Origin: Sandaracinus amylolyticus
GTDB taxonomy: Bacteria > Myxococcota_A > Polyangia > Polyangiales > Sandaracinaceae
Direction: 5' to 3'
Assembly: GCF_021631985.1 (NCBI RefSeq)
Contig: NZ_CP070225.1
Location: forward strand, 7,688,001-7,752,000
DNA length: 64,000 bases
Positions 34,061-42,221 of this stretch are shown here, one piece after another. The notes beneath the pieces were generated by a model. That model saw only the letters and a program-made list of their open reading frames with translations. It searched no databases and had not been told where the DNA came from. Position 1 is the first letter of the stretch. Every line of letters begins with the position of its first letter. The position numbers and the translations under genes are program-made.

Positions 34061-34231
34061 CTCTGAGGAGAGCAGGAGGGATAGGAAGACCACGTCACGG
34101 CGTCTTCCTGCCGACTCACCGCGCGCCGATTTCCTCGAACGAAAATTCTTCGGTCGAGCACTGCACGCGGAGTCACGCGGCACCACGGACCCAGCTCCGT
34201 GGTGTTCCTGGTCCTCCTGCTCTCCTAAGAG
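34061..34231. repeat. 171-bp inverted-repeat element (MITE-like or bidirectional terminator)
   Basis: The ends 34061-34094 and 34198-34231 are imperfect inverted repeats. 34067-34079 (GGAGAGCAGGAGG) and 34213-34225 are perfect complements, and pairing extends both outward (CTCT/AGAG) and inward (AGGAA, ACCACG). Inside are two local hairpins: AGGAAGAC/GTCTTCCT (34083-34109) and CACCACGGA/TCCGTGGTG (34181-34204). It fills the gap between convergent genes (12 bp after one stop, 10 bp before the other), so a two-way terminator is as likely as a transposon-derived element. The 171 bp is too short to code for a transposase. Confidence 0.7.
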
Positions 34232-34241
34232 ATTCTCCCCC

Positions 34242-36131
34242 TCAGATCAGCGGGGGGACCGAATAACAGCGCCCGTCGACGCAGAACTCACCACCACAGT
34301 CGGTGTCGTCGTCACACGTCAATCGCTCGACGGTCGTGACCCATTGACCGATGTGATTGGCACTCTCGAGGTCCTGGAAGGGCAGTCGGAACGCGGGATA
34401 CGAGCCGTCGCGCCCTTCCGCCTGGGCCTCGGGATCGAACGCCGCCATCCACAGCTGCGAGCGCGCGTTCTCCTCGAGACGCAGCCCGAACGCGCGGCGG
34501 CTCGTCCACGTGAGCCAGAAGAGCGGCCGACCACGATCGCGATAGCGGATCGGATCCCACTTCGCCCACGAGTCCGCGAGACCGGCCAAGCGCGACAGAC
34601 GCATCGCCGTGCCGGTGCCGCTGCTGGGCACGATCCACAACGTCGCGTCGAGCGTCGGCGAGGGATTCATCGCGTCTCCCATGCCCGCAGAGTTGCTGTT
34701 CGACTCCGAGCGATTGAAGACGATCCACTCGCCGTCGGGCGAATAGGCAGGGTAGTAGTTGTTCCCGCCGCCCGCGACGAGCGTCGGTCCCACCGTCCAG
34801 CCGCTGCCGCTGCGATCGAGCCGCACGATCTCGCCGCTGGTCACGCCGTTCACGTCGACCAGCGCGAACCCCGGGATCGACGGCGGCGCGGGATAGCGCA
34901 CGAACGCGATGTGGTTCCCGTCGGGCGACCAGTCGGGCATCGATGCTGCGCCGCCGCCGAGCTCCTCCGCGATCACGTCGCCGGTGGTGCCGTCGAGGAT
35001 GCCGAGGCCCGCGATCGCGCTCGTGGCGATCTGGAGGTGATCGGGGGAGAACGACGCGAAGTTGGGCTGCGACGGCATCACGCCCAGGCCGCCGCCCGCG
35101 CCGCGCGAGAAGATGCGATTGCGGGTCGCGACGTCGAACACCTGGAGCGTCGTGGTCGGCATGTCGGTGCCCACCGCGATGCGCTGACCGTCGCGCGACA
35201 CGGTGTGGCAGCCCACGCAGAACGTCGCCTCGGTGCGCTGGCGATCGATGAAGGGCTCCGCCTGCGCGCCGCGCACGCCGAACTCGAAACGATCGACGCG
35301 CCCCGCGCCCGCGTTCCAGTAGTAGATGCCGCCGGTGATCGGCTCTTCGGAGACGGTGATCGTGCGCTCCGCGGTCTCGCCGAGCCGACCCGCGTCGTCC
35401 ACGCCGCGCAGGCGATAGGTGATCGGGCCCTGCCCTGCGGCCGCGGTCGCGATCGACTCCCACACGTCGCGATCGGGCGTGTAGATGCATCCATCACCGA
35501 CGCTCTCCGGGCACCCGAAGTAGACGCGCAGATCGAGCACGCCCGCCTGCACGTGCAGCTCGAAGAGCGTCGAGCCCGCGGTGCGGTAGTGGAACTCGAG
35601 CTCGCCGAGGTTCGACGGAACCATCGTCGCGTCGTCGGGATAGACGAGCTCGGGCGCGCGCGAGGGATCGGCGGTGCCGCCGAAGCGCGTGGGCGCGTCG
35701 GCGGGCGTGCCCTCGGTGATCACGATGCGCTCGAGCGAGATCGTCAGCGACGTGAGCGCCTCGATCGAGCCCATCGTCGCGCGGATGTCGGTGCGCCCGC
35801 CGCGGTCGCGCATCGACGTGAATCGCGCGCCCGAGAAGCTGCCGAGCGTGGGCACCGTCGCGAGCCACGTGACCTCGCTCGTGACCTCGCGCTCGGTGCC
35901 GTCGGTCTCCCGGAGGAACGCACGGTAGTCGACGTTCGCCGACGCGCCGCTGGTGATCGCGACCCGATGATCCGCGGGCTCGATGCGCAGCGGGCTGTTC
36001 GTCACCGCGGCGTCGCGAGGGCCGCCGTCTCCGCCTCCGCCCGGCGGGCGTGTGCCGCCCTCGGTGCACCCCGAGAAGCCGAACGCCATCGCGAGCGCCG
36101 CGACGCAGAAGGAAGTCGCACGAGACTGCAT
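34242..36131 (-). CDS. PD40 propeller lipoprotein with CxxCH haem motif (copy 1)
   Basis: A 629-residue lipoprotein (lipobox GFSGC, Gly/Asp-rich linker). It has a head domain of about 250 residues, then TolB-type PD40 repeats such as FASFSPDHLQIA, MPDWSPDGNHIAFVRY and YYPAYSPDGEWIVFN. CVGCH at about residue 305 (bases 35205-35219), just before SRDGQRIAVG, is a CxxCH haem c attachment motif inside the propeller. The C-terminus CDDDTDCGGEFCVDGRC is a small Cys-knot. Start ATG 36131 follows GAGGTG. Homologous to the next minus-strand gene upstream (36806-38377). Confidence 0.8.
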   Translation of the reverse strand: MQSRATSFCVAALAMAFGFSGCTEGGTRPPGGGGDGGPRDAAVTNSPLRIEPADHRVAITSGASANVDYRAFLRETDGTEREVTSEVTWLATVPTLGSFSGARFTSMRDRGGRTDIRATMGSIEALTSLTISLERIVITEGTPADAPTRFGGTADPSRAPELVYPDDATMVPSNLGELEFHYRTAGSTLFELHVQAGVLDLRVYFGCPESVGDGCIYTPDRDVWESIATAAAGQGPITYRLRGVDDAGRLGETAERTITVSEEPITGGIYYWNAGAGRVDRFEFGVRGAQAEPFIDRQRTEATFCVGCHTVSRDGQRIAVGTDMPTTTLQVFDVATRNRIFSRGAGGGLGVMPSQPNFASFSPDHLQIATSAIAGLGILDGTTGDVIAEELGGGAASMPDWSPDGNHIAFVRYPAPPSIPGFALVDVNGVTSGEIVRLDRSGSGWTVGPTLVAGGGNNYYPAYSPDGEWIVFNRSESNSNSAGMGDAMNPSPTLDATLWIVPSSGTGTAMRLSRLAGLADSWAKWDPIRYRDRGRPLFWLTWTSRRAFGLRLEENARSQLWMAAFDPEAQAEGRDGSYPAFRLPFQDLESANHIGQWVTTVERLTCDDDTDCGGEFCVDGRCYSVPPLI

Positions 36132-36805
36132 GGACACCTCGAACGCGAGAAAGCACGACCCAGCCCGCGCGAGCTCCCGACGCGCGAGCGACCCCAATCC
36201 TTCGGCGACGCTATCAAACGCATCGAGGCGCGCTCGGCGCACACCGTGCGGTCCTTCACACGCGGCCGATCCGGACGGCGCCCCGGCCGATCGAGACATG
36301 GTTGCAGACGCAACCGTCACGGTTGCGTACGCAACCGTGCGCGCGTCACGAGACGAGCTCGATCAACACCGGTCGCCCCGTCGTCGAGGACGACGAGATC
36401 GGCGCGAGCATCACGAGCTCCGAGCTCGACGCGAGCCCCACCCTCTTGCGACGATCGCGCTGCTCCACGAAGACGCGAGTCCTCGCGCGAAGCGCGCACA
36501 CGCGCGCAGCGCGGTGCTACGCGCGAGCGTCCGAGGCGCGCGAACAGCGCGACTCGGTCGCGAGCCACCTCACCCCATCCAAGCGAGACGGCAGAACCGC
36601 GGTACCGGGCGCGTGGTGGAGGGTCCGGCGGGCCCACGCAGCGACGCTCGCAGACACCTCGTCGAGACTGTCCAGGTCGCTTCGCGGCACAGCACGAAGT
36701 GCGCGCCGCGAACGACCCTCCGCCTCCCGACGCTCACTGCCTCGTGAACGGCAATCGCGAGTACCGGCCCGCCGGACCCTCCGCCACGCGCCGCTCGCCG
36801 AGGCG
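36132..36805. other. 674-bp gap between the two PD40 lipoprotein genes
   Basis: Open frames here (for example 36317-36637 minus) give Arg-rich, motif-free translations and I do not regard them as genes. The only clear signal is the pair of GGTTGC/GCAACC inverted repeats at 36300-36336. The region should hold the promoter for the minus-strand gene at 36131. Confidence 0.5.
36300..36336. promoter_or_regulatory. tandem GGTTGC-GCAACC palindromes
   Basis: GGTTGC-AGAC-GCAACC (36300-36315) is followed 5 bp later by the perfect 16-bp palindrome GGTTGCGTACGCAACC (36321-36336). Centre-to-centre distance is 21 bp, or two helical turns, as for cooperative operator pairs. They lie 169 bp upstream of the ATG at 36131. 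A repressor or activator site is inferred; no regulator gene is adjacent. Confidence 0.55.
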
Positions 36806-38377
36806 CTAGATGATCTCCGGCACGCAGATCCCCCCCGTGCACATCTCGCCCCGCCGGCAGTCGCCGTCGTCGTCGCAGGGCATGCGCTCCACGCGGGTCG
36901 TCCACTGCGGGATGAAGTTCGAGCCGGTCGTCGGCTGGAACGGCAGGCGGAACGCGGGGAACGAGGGATCGCCGTCCTCCGCGCCGGGATCGAACGCCGC
37001 CATCCAGATCGTGCGGCGACGATCGCCGGGCTCGACGCCGAACGGCATGTTGCTGGTGAACGTGACCCAGAAGAGCCGGCGGCCGTGATGCAGGAAGATC
37101 GACGGGTTCCACCGCGGCATCGAGTCGAGCGACCCGCTCGAGACGCGCACGAGCTGCTGCTCGATCGCATCGCCGTCGCGGCGCACGACGTACACGTGCG
37201 ACTCGATCCCGCCCGGCAGGTGGCTCGGGGTCACGCGCGAGAACGCGATCCACTCCGAGTCCGGCGCGAACGATCCGAACTCGTCGCGCGCACCGGTGCG
37301 TGCGAGCGGCGCGGTGCGCGTCGTCCACACGCCCGCGTCGTCGCGCTCGGTGATCCGCAGCGCCTCGGCAGGATCGGTGAACACGATCGCGCGCCCGTCG
37401 GGCGACCAGTCGGGCGCTGCGCCTTCACCGAGCACCAGCGGCTCACCGGTGCCATCGACGCGCACGATCTGCAGCGGGCGCACGTCGGAGCCCGGGATGC
37501 CACCGGTGACGAGCTCGGTGCCGTCGGGCGAGAACGACGACATCTCCGCGGCGAGCTGCCGCGACTCGGCACGCGTCGCGACGTCGATCAGCGCGATCGG
37601 CCCGGTTGTGCCGTAGCCGATCGCGATCGTCTCGCCGTCGCGCGAGAGCGCGTGGCAGCCGACGCAGTGACCGCCCGAGTCGCCCGAGTCGAAGAAGAGC
37701 TCCGACGTGCGGTGGCCGCGATCGAAGTCGTATCGATGGATCGCCGCAGGATCGGTCGACCAGAAGTAGAGCCCGCCGGTCACCGGCTCGGTCGCGAGCT
37801 CGATCGTGATCGGCTCGGACTCGCCGATGTTCGTGCCCTCCGCGCCGATGCCGCGCACCTGCACCTCGTAGGTGCCGCGCGCGCGATCGTCGGCGAGCAC
37901 CTCCCACATCAGATCGCCGAGCTCGAGCGCGCATCCTTCACCGCGCACGGTGCACGGCGCGTAGACCTGGAGGACGGTGTCCTCGCCCTGATCGAAGCGC
38001 AGCTCGAAGAGCGTGTGCCCGTTGGGCTCCCAGTGGATCTCGAGGCCGCTGAGGTTCGGCGGCAGCATCGTGCCGTCGACCGGATAACGCACCACCGGGA
38101 GCTGCGCGGTGCGCCCGTCTCCTCCGAACCGATCGGGCGCGTCGCTCGGCGCGCCCGAGGCGATGAAGACCACGGGCTCGCGTGGCACCGGCGCATCGAG
38201 CGCGGCGTCCGAGCCGGCGTCGACGACGACGGTGTTCGCGTCGATGTCGAAGATGCTCGGGCCCGAGTCGGCACCGTCGCCTGGAGAGCGCTCGGTGCAC
38301 GCGGTGACGAGCCCCATGGCCGGGGCGAGGAGCGCGAGGAGGATCGCGACGCGGTCGCGAGACGGGCTCGTGGTCAC
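36806..38377 (-). CDS. PD40 propeller lipoprotein with CxxCH haem motif (copy 2)
   Basis: A 523-residue lipoprotein from GTG 38377 (lipobox LVTAC, linker rich in D and A). Head domain to about residue 225, CVGCH at residues 238-242 (bases 37652-37666) followed by SRDGETIAIG, then PD40 repeats such as AAEMSSFSPDGTELV and APDWSPDGRAIVFTD. The final segment CDDDGDCRRGEMCTGGIC is again Cys-rich. The shared motif FRLPFQ.T..SN.I.QW.T.VER in both genes shows recent common origin. The haem motif predicts a covalently bound haem c if the Ccm system is present. Confidence 0.8.
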   Translation of the reverse strand: MTTSPSRDRVAILLALLAPAMGLVTACTERSPGDGADSGPSIFDIDANTVVVDAGSDAALDAPVPREPVVFIASGAPSDAPDRFGGDGRTAQLPVVRYPVDGTMLPPNLSGLEIHWEPNGHTLFELRFDQGEDTVLQVYAPCTVRGEGCALELGDLMWEVLADDRARGTYEVQVRGIGAEGTNIGESEPITIELATEPVTGGLYFWSTDPAAIHRYDFDRGHRTSELFFDSGDSGGHCVGCHALSRDGETIAIGYGTTGPIALIDVATRAESRQLAAEMSSFSPDGTELVTGGIPGSDVRPLQIVRVDGTGEPLVLGEGAAPDWSPDGRAIVFTDPAEALRITERDDAGVWTTRTAPLARTGARDEFGSFAPDSEWIAFSRVTPSHLPGGIESHVYVVRRDGDAIEQQLVRVSSGSLDSMPRWNPSIFLHHGRRLFWVTFTSNMPFGVEPGDRRRTIWMAAFDPGAEDGDPSFPAFRLPFQPTTGSNFIPQWTTRVERMPCDDDGDCRRGEMCTGGICVPEII

Positions 38378-38434
38378 GAGATCGGTATTGGCCGAACGCA
38401 GGTCCGCCCGTCACGAGCGCGATGGTCTTTCCGT

Positions 38435-38446
38435 ATACCGCGGTAT
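38435..38446. promoter_or_regulatory. 12-bp perfect palindrome in a divergent gap
   Basis: ATACCGCGGTAT lies between the start of the PD40 lipoprotein (38377) and the membrane protein start (38475). The location between divergent genes makes it a candidate operator for one or both. A match of this length could also occur by chance, so this is tentative. Confidence 0.35.
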
Positions 38447-38474
38447 TCGCGTGCTACATGGCTGCGCGGTGTCG

Positions 38475-39227
38475 ATGCTGCTCCTCGCGAAGCTCACGAT
38501 CGCGCCCGCGTTCGTCGCCGCGGTGAGCTTGATCGGGCGGCGTTTCGGCCCGGCGGTCGCGGGGTTCCTCGCGGCGCTGCCGGTGGTCGGCGGTCCGATC
38601 CTCGCGCTGCTGATCGCCGAGCAGGGCCTCGAGTTCGGCGCCCGCGCTGCGTTCGCCTGCGCGATCGGCGCCGCGCCCACGATGATCTTCGCGCTCGCGT
38701 ACTCGCTCGTCGCGCCGCGCGTGCGCTGGGGACGGGCGATCACGCTCGGCTACGCCACGTACTTCGTCGCGGCCGCGGTGCTGCTCGCCGTACCGCCGTC
38801 GCTCACGACCGCGACGATCGTGCCGCTCGCGACGTGGTGGCTCGTGCTCCGGGTGTTCCCGCGTGCGAGCGCCGAGGCATTCCCGCGCGCCCCGTCGCGC
38901 TGGGATCTCCCGGTGCGCATCGTCGCGACGATGACGCTCGTGCTGCTGATCACGACGCTCGCGAGCGTGATCGGCCCCGAGCGCAGCGGGCTCTTCACAC
39001 CGTTCCCGATCGCGACCGCGGTGCTCGCGGTGTTCGCCCACCGCGACGCGGGCGGCGCGTCGGCGTCGGTGCTCCTGCGCGCGCTGGTCCGCGGTCTCGT
39101 CAGCTTCGTCGCGTTCTTCGTCGTGGTGGGCGCGACGCTCGACGCGGTGGGCGCGATCGCGAGCTTCGTGACGGGCGGCCTCGTCGCGCTCGGCGTGCAC
39201 GCGATCGTGTCGAAGCTCGCGCGCTGA
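38475..39227 (+). CDS. polytopic inner-membrane protein, unknown
   Basis: A 250-residue protein with about eight hydrophobic segments: LTIAPAFVAAVSLIG, FLAALPVVGGPILALLIAEQG, FACAIGAAPTMIFALAYSLV, ITLGYATYFVAAAVLL, IVPLATWWLVLRV, ATMTLVLLITTLASVIG, PIATAVLAVF and VSFVAFFVVVGATL. Charged loops separate them. I do not recognise a transporter family. ATG 38475 is preferred; GTG 38469 is 6 bp upstream. Its stop is directly adjacent to the convergent stop of the lipase-like gene (no spacer). Confidence 0.75.
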   Translation: MLLLAKLTIAPAFVAAVSLIGRRFGPAVAGFLAALPVVGGPILALLIAEQGLEFGARAAFACAIGAAPTMIFALAYSLVAPRVRWGRAITLGYATYFVAAAVLLAVPPSLTTATIVPLATWWLVLRVFPRASAEAFPRAPSRWDLPVRIVATMTLVLLITTLASVIGPERSGLFTPFPIATAVLAVFAHRDAGGASASVLLRALVRGLVSFVAFFVVVGATLDAVGAIASFVTGGLVALGVHAIVSKLAR

Positions 39228-40478
39228 TCACTCCGGGACGCACTCGGGGAGCGCTTCGTTCGCGCATGCCGGCGCGGCGTCGCCGCGCAGCGCGGCTTCG
39301 GCGATCGCGATCGCGTGGCCCACGCCGCGCGGGACGATCGACAGGTGATCCGCGTCCATCACGCACACCCGCGGCTCGATCGCGCTCGCGCGCAGGTGGT
39401 CGACGATGCAGCGGGTGCGCGACGGCGTGGTGATGCCGTCGTGATCGCCCTGCAGCACGTGGATCGGCGCGCCCTCGGGATCGCCGCGCATCACGTTGGC
39501 GCGCGACCACTCGAGGATCGCTCGCGCGCGCTCGTCGCACTCACCCGCGTCGGTGCACGCGATCAGCGCGCGGCGCAGCTCGTCGTCGACCAGCTCGCCG
39601 AGCGTCGGCGCGAGGCGCGGGATCGTCGTGAGGAGCGAGCCGACGCAGCCGCGCTCGAGCGCGTGCACCAGGTCGTCGCGGCGCGCGCTCGGAAAGCCCT
39701 CGCCGGCACGCGCTTCACCGTAGGCGCGTGCATGCCACGAATAGAGGAACATCGCGCCGACGACCGCGCTCAGCTCGTCGCCTCCGCGCAGTCGGCGCGC
39801 GGGATCGCGCAGCGTCTCCAGCCGATCGCGCACCGGCCATCCGGGCGCGATCGCGATCACCGCCGCGATCGTCGCGTCGTCGCCGACGTAACGCCGCGCG
39901 ATCGACTGCGCCGAGAGCACCGCGCCGCCGCCCTGGCTGTGCCCCACGAGCACGATCGGTGCGCGCTGTGCGCTGGAGGAAGAGCCCACCAACGTCGCGA
40001 GCGCGCGCGCCGCGTCGAGCACCGAGCGCGCGGTGTCGTCGTTGTCGCCGTAGCCCTGCACGCCCGCGCTGCCGAGACCGGCGTAGTCCGGCGCGATCAC
40101 CGGCCATCCTCGCGCGACGAACGCGCGCACCAGCTCGTCGGGCGGCGCGAGCGAAGGTGCGCACGCATCCGCGAGACCCACCGTGCCGTGCGCCACCACC
40201 ACGTGCGGCGCGCCCTCGAGCGCGCTCGCAGGCATCACCACGCGCGCGGTCGCGATCGCCGCAGCGTCACCCGCGCGTGTGGTGCGGTACGCGATCCTCA
40301 GCCCGTGCACGTCGCGCGCGCACCGCACGATCGTCCCGGGCGTCGACGGCGCGTGTGGGTCGTCCTCGCACGAGATCGCGAGCGCGCGTCGCGAGGGCGC
40401 GATCGGAGGCGCGCTCGCACATCCGCCGAGCGTGAGGAGCAGCGCCAGCGCCGTCGTCGCACCTCGCATCACCGCCAT
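39228..40478 (-). CDS. secretory-lipase-like alpha/beta hydrolase lipoprotein
   Basis: A 416-residue lipoprotein (LTLGGC, start at 40478 or 40469). VVVAHGTVGLADACAPS, then WPVIAPDYAGLGSAG, and the elbow VLVGHSQGGGAVLSAQ (Ser in GHSQGG) fit LIP-type secreted lipases. HVLQGDHDGITTPSRTRC holds the acidic residue and MDADHLSIV the catalytic His. Extra Cys pairs suggest disulfides. The two genes 39227/39228 are convergent with zero spacing, which leaves no room for a separate terminator. It is divergent from the kinase at 40525 by 46 bp. Confidence 0.85.
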   Translation of the reverse strand: MAVMRGATTALALLLTLGGCASAPPIAPSRRALAISCEDDPHAPSTPGTIVRCARDVHGLRIAYRTTRAGDAAAIATARVVMPASALEGAPHVVVAHGTVGLADACAPSLAPPDELVRAFVARGWPVIAPDYAGLGSAGVQGYGDNDDTARSVLDAARALATLVGSSSSAQRAPIVLVGHSQGGGAVLSAQSIARRYVGDDATIAAVIAIAPGWPVRDRLETLRDPARRLRGGDELSAVVGAMFLYSWHARAYGEARAGEGFPSARRDDLVHALERGCVGSLLTTIPRLAPTLGELVDDELRRALIACTDAGECDERARAILEWSRANVMRGDPEGAPIHVLQGDHDGITTPSRTRCIVDHLRASAIEPRVCVMDADHLSIVPRGVGHAIAIAEAALRGDAAPACANEALPECVPE

Positions 40479-40524
40479 CGTACTCGGAGCCCATCTGCAC
40501 GGACGGATCGATCGCGCGAGCCGG

Positions 40525-42180
40525 ATGGAGCATGCTCCGACTGTCGTGACGTCACGGGGCACCCACGGGAGCACCAGCACCGGCGGCTCCAGCACCGGCG
40601 ACGTGCATGGTGCGGTCACGACGTGGGAGCACCTCGGCAATCTCCGTCGCGCGAAGGCGCCGCTCCTCTTCGGGCTCTTCGTGTGGCCGCTCTTCGCGCT
40701 GATGGACGTCGCGTTCATCGCGACCGGCGGCGACGGCGACGTCGCGACGCTGGTCGCGCTCCGCGCGCTCCCGCTGCCGTGGTTCGCGATCACGACGATG
40801 CGGGTCTCGCGTCGCCCGCCGATCACGCGCCGCGAGTTCTACTTCCTCGTCTACGGCGCCATCTACGTGATGATGGGCGCGATCACGCTGCAGTCCGCGA
40901 TGACCGGCGGCTTCCGCAGCCTCTACGCGGAGGCCGGCCTCGCGGTGCTCGCCGCGACCACCGTCGTCCCACGTCCGTGGCGCGAGCACGCCGCGCCGAT
41001 GTCGGGCGCGGCGCTCGTCTATCCGATCGGCATGCTCGTCGGCGAGATGTTCTTCCCGCGCATGCAGGGTCAGATCGCGGACCCGCAGGCCGTGAACTCG
41101 CTCGGCGTGCACGTCGTGATGCTGTGGACGACCGCGCTGATCGTCGTCATCGCGTCGCATCGCCTGTGGTCGCTGCGCAAAGAGGTCTACGAGGCGCGCA
41201 GCATCGGCAAGTACGAGCTGCGCCGGCGCATCGGCAAGGGCGGCATGGGCGAGGTGTGGGCCGCGTGGCACCGCGGGCTCGAGCGCGAGGTCGCGCTGAA
41301 GATCCTCAAGATGGTCGAGGAGGACGAAGAGGGCGCGATGCTGCGCTTCGAGCGCGAGGTGCGCCTCTCGTCCGGGCTCACGCACCCGCACACCGTGCGC
41401 GTGTTCGACTACGGCACGACCGAGGACGGGCTCCTCTACTACGCGATGGAGCTGCTGAGCGGCGTGAGCCTCGCCGAGCTCGTGAAGCGCGACGGCGCGC
41501 TGCCCGCGCCGCGCGCGGTGCACCTCGTGACGCAGGCCGCGCGCGCGCTCGCGGAGGCGCACGATCGCGGGATCGTCCATCGCGACGTGAAGCCCGAGAA
41601 CCTCTTCGTCACCGCCGCGGGCGGCGAGAACGACTTCGTGAAGGTGCTCGACTTCGGCATCGCGCGGATCGAGGCCGACGGAGGACAGCTCACGCGCACC
41701 GGCGCCGTCGCGGGCACTCCGTCGACGATGAGCCCCGAGGTGATCACCGGCGATCGCGCCACGTCGGCGAGCGACGTCTACGGGCTCGGCGCGGTGCTCT
41801 ACTACGCGCTCACCGGTCGTCCGCCGTTCGTGGGCGAGGTCGCGGCGAGCACGTTGATCGCGCACCTGCACGAGCCCGTCGTGCCGCCGAGCACGCGCTC
41901 TCCGCACGAGGTGCCGGGCGACGTCGAGACGATCGTCCTGCGCTGCCTCGAGAAGAAGCCCTCCGATCGATTCCCCGACGGTCGCGCGCTCGCCGAGGCG
42001 CTCGCGAAGTGCAGCGTCGCCGGCGTCTGGGTGCCGGCGCCCGCACCTCCTTCGATCGCGCCGCCGCCGCCGAGCAGCCCTTCGATCGCGCAGCTCGCGA
42101 CGACGCAGGACGCGCTCGACCTGCCGTCGAGCGTCAACGAGCAGCCGACGTCGATCGCGGTCCCGCGACGCAGCGGATGA
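40525..42180 (+). CDS. membrane-sensor Ser/Thr protein kinase
   Basis: A 551-residue protein. Residues 1-30 are Ser/Thr/Gly-rich. Residues 40-215 form about six membrane segments (PLLFGLFVWPLFALMDVAFI, FYFLVYGAIYVMMGAITL and others). The kinase domain is about 228-490: GKGGMGEV, VALKIL, HRDVKPEN, DFGIARI and GTPSTMSPE in place of the usual GTPxYMAPE. The C-terminal tail is Pro-rich. The membrane domain is N-terminal, unlike the usual PknB arrangement, and may act as a sensor. Its gene is 46 bp from the divergent lipase-like gene. Confidence 0.9.
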   Translation: MEHAPTVVTSRGTHGSTSTGGSSTGDVHGAVTTWEHLGNLRRAKAPLLFGLFVWPLFALMDVAFIATGGDGDVATLVALRALPLPWFAITTMRVSRRPPITRREFYFLVYGAIYVMMGAITLQSAMTGGFRSLYAEAGLAVLAATTVVPRPWREHAAPMSGAALVYPIGMLVGEMFFPRMQGQIADPQAVNSLGVHVVMLWTTALIVVIASHRLWSLRKEVYEARSIGKYELRRRIGKGGMGEVWAAWHRGLEREVALKILKMVEEDEEGAMLRFEREVRLSSGLTHPHTVRVFDYGTTEDGLLYYAMELLSGVSLAELVKRDGALPAPRAVHLVTQAARALAEAHDRGIVHRDVKPENLFVTAAGGENDFVKVLDFGIARIEADGGQLTRTGAVAGTPSTMSPEVITGDRATSASDVYGLGAVLYYALTGRPPFVGEVAASTLIAHLHEPVVPPSTRSPHEVPGDVETIVLRCLEKKPSDRFPDGRALAEALAKCSVAGVWVPAPAPPSIAPPPPSSPSIAQLATTQDALDLPSSVNEQPTSIAVPRRSG

Positions 42181-42221
42181 GGCGAGGCGAGCACCCGCGT
42201 GCTCGCCTCGCTCGCGATCGA

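Noticed and set aside
36317-36637. A 106-codon minus-strand open frame between the PD40 genes
   Set aside because: The start overlaps the GGTTGC palindrome block, and the translation is Arg/Ala-rich with no motif.
36050-39433. An 1127-codon plus-strand open frame
   Set aside because: It is antisense to the two PD40 lipoproteins and out of frame with the membrane protein at 38475; the residues are Arg-rich and low-complexity.
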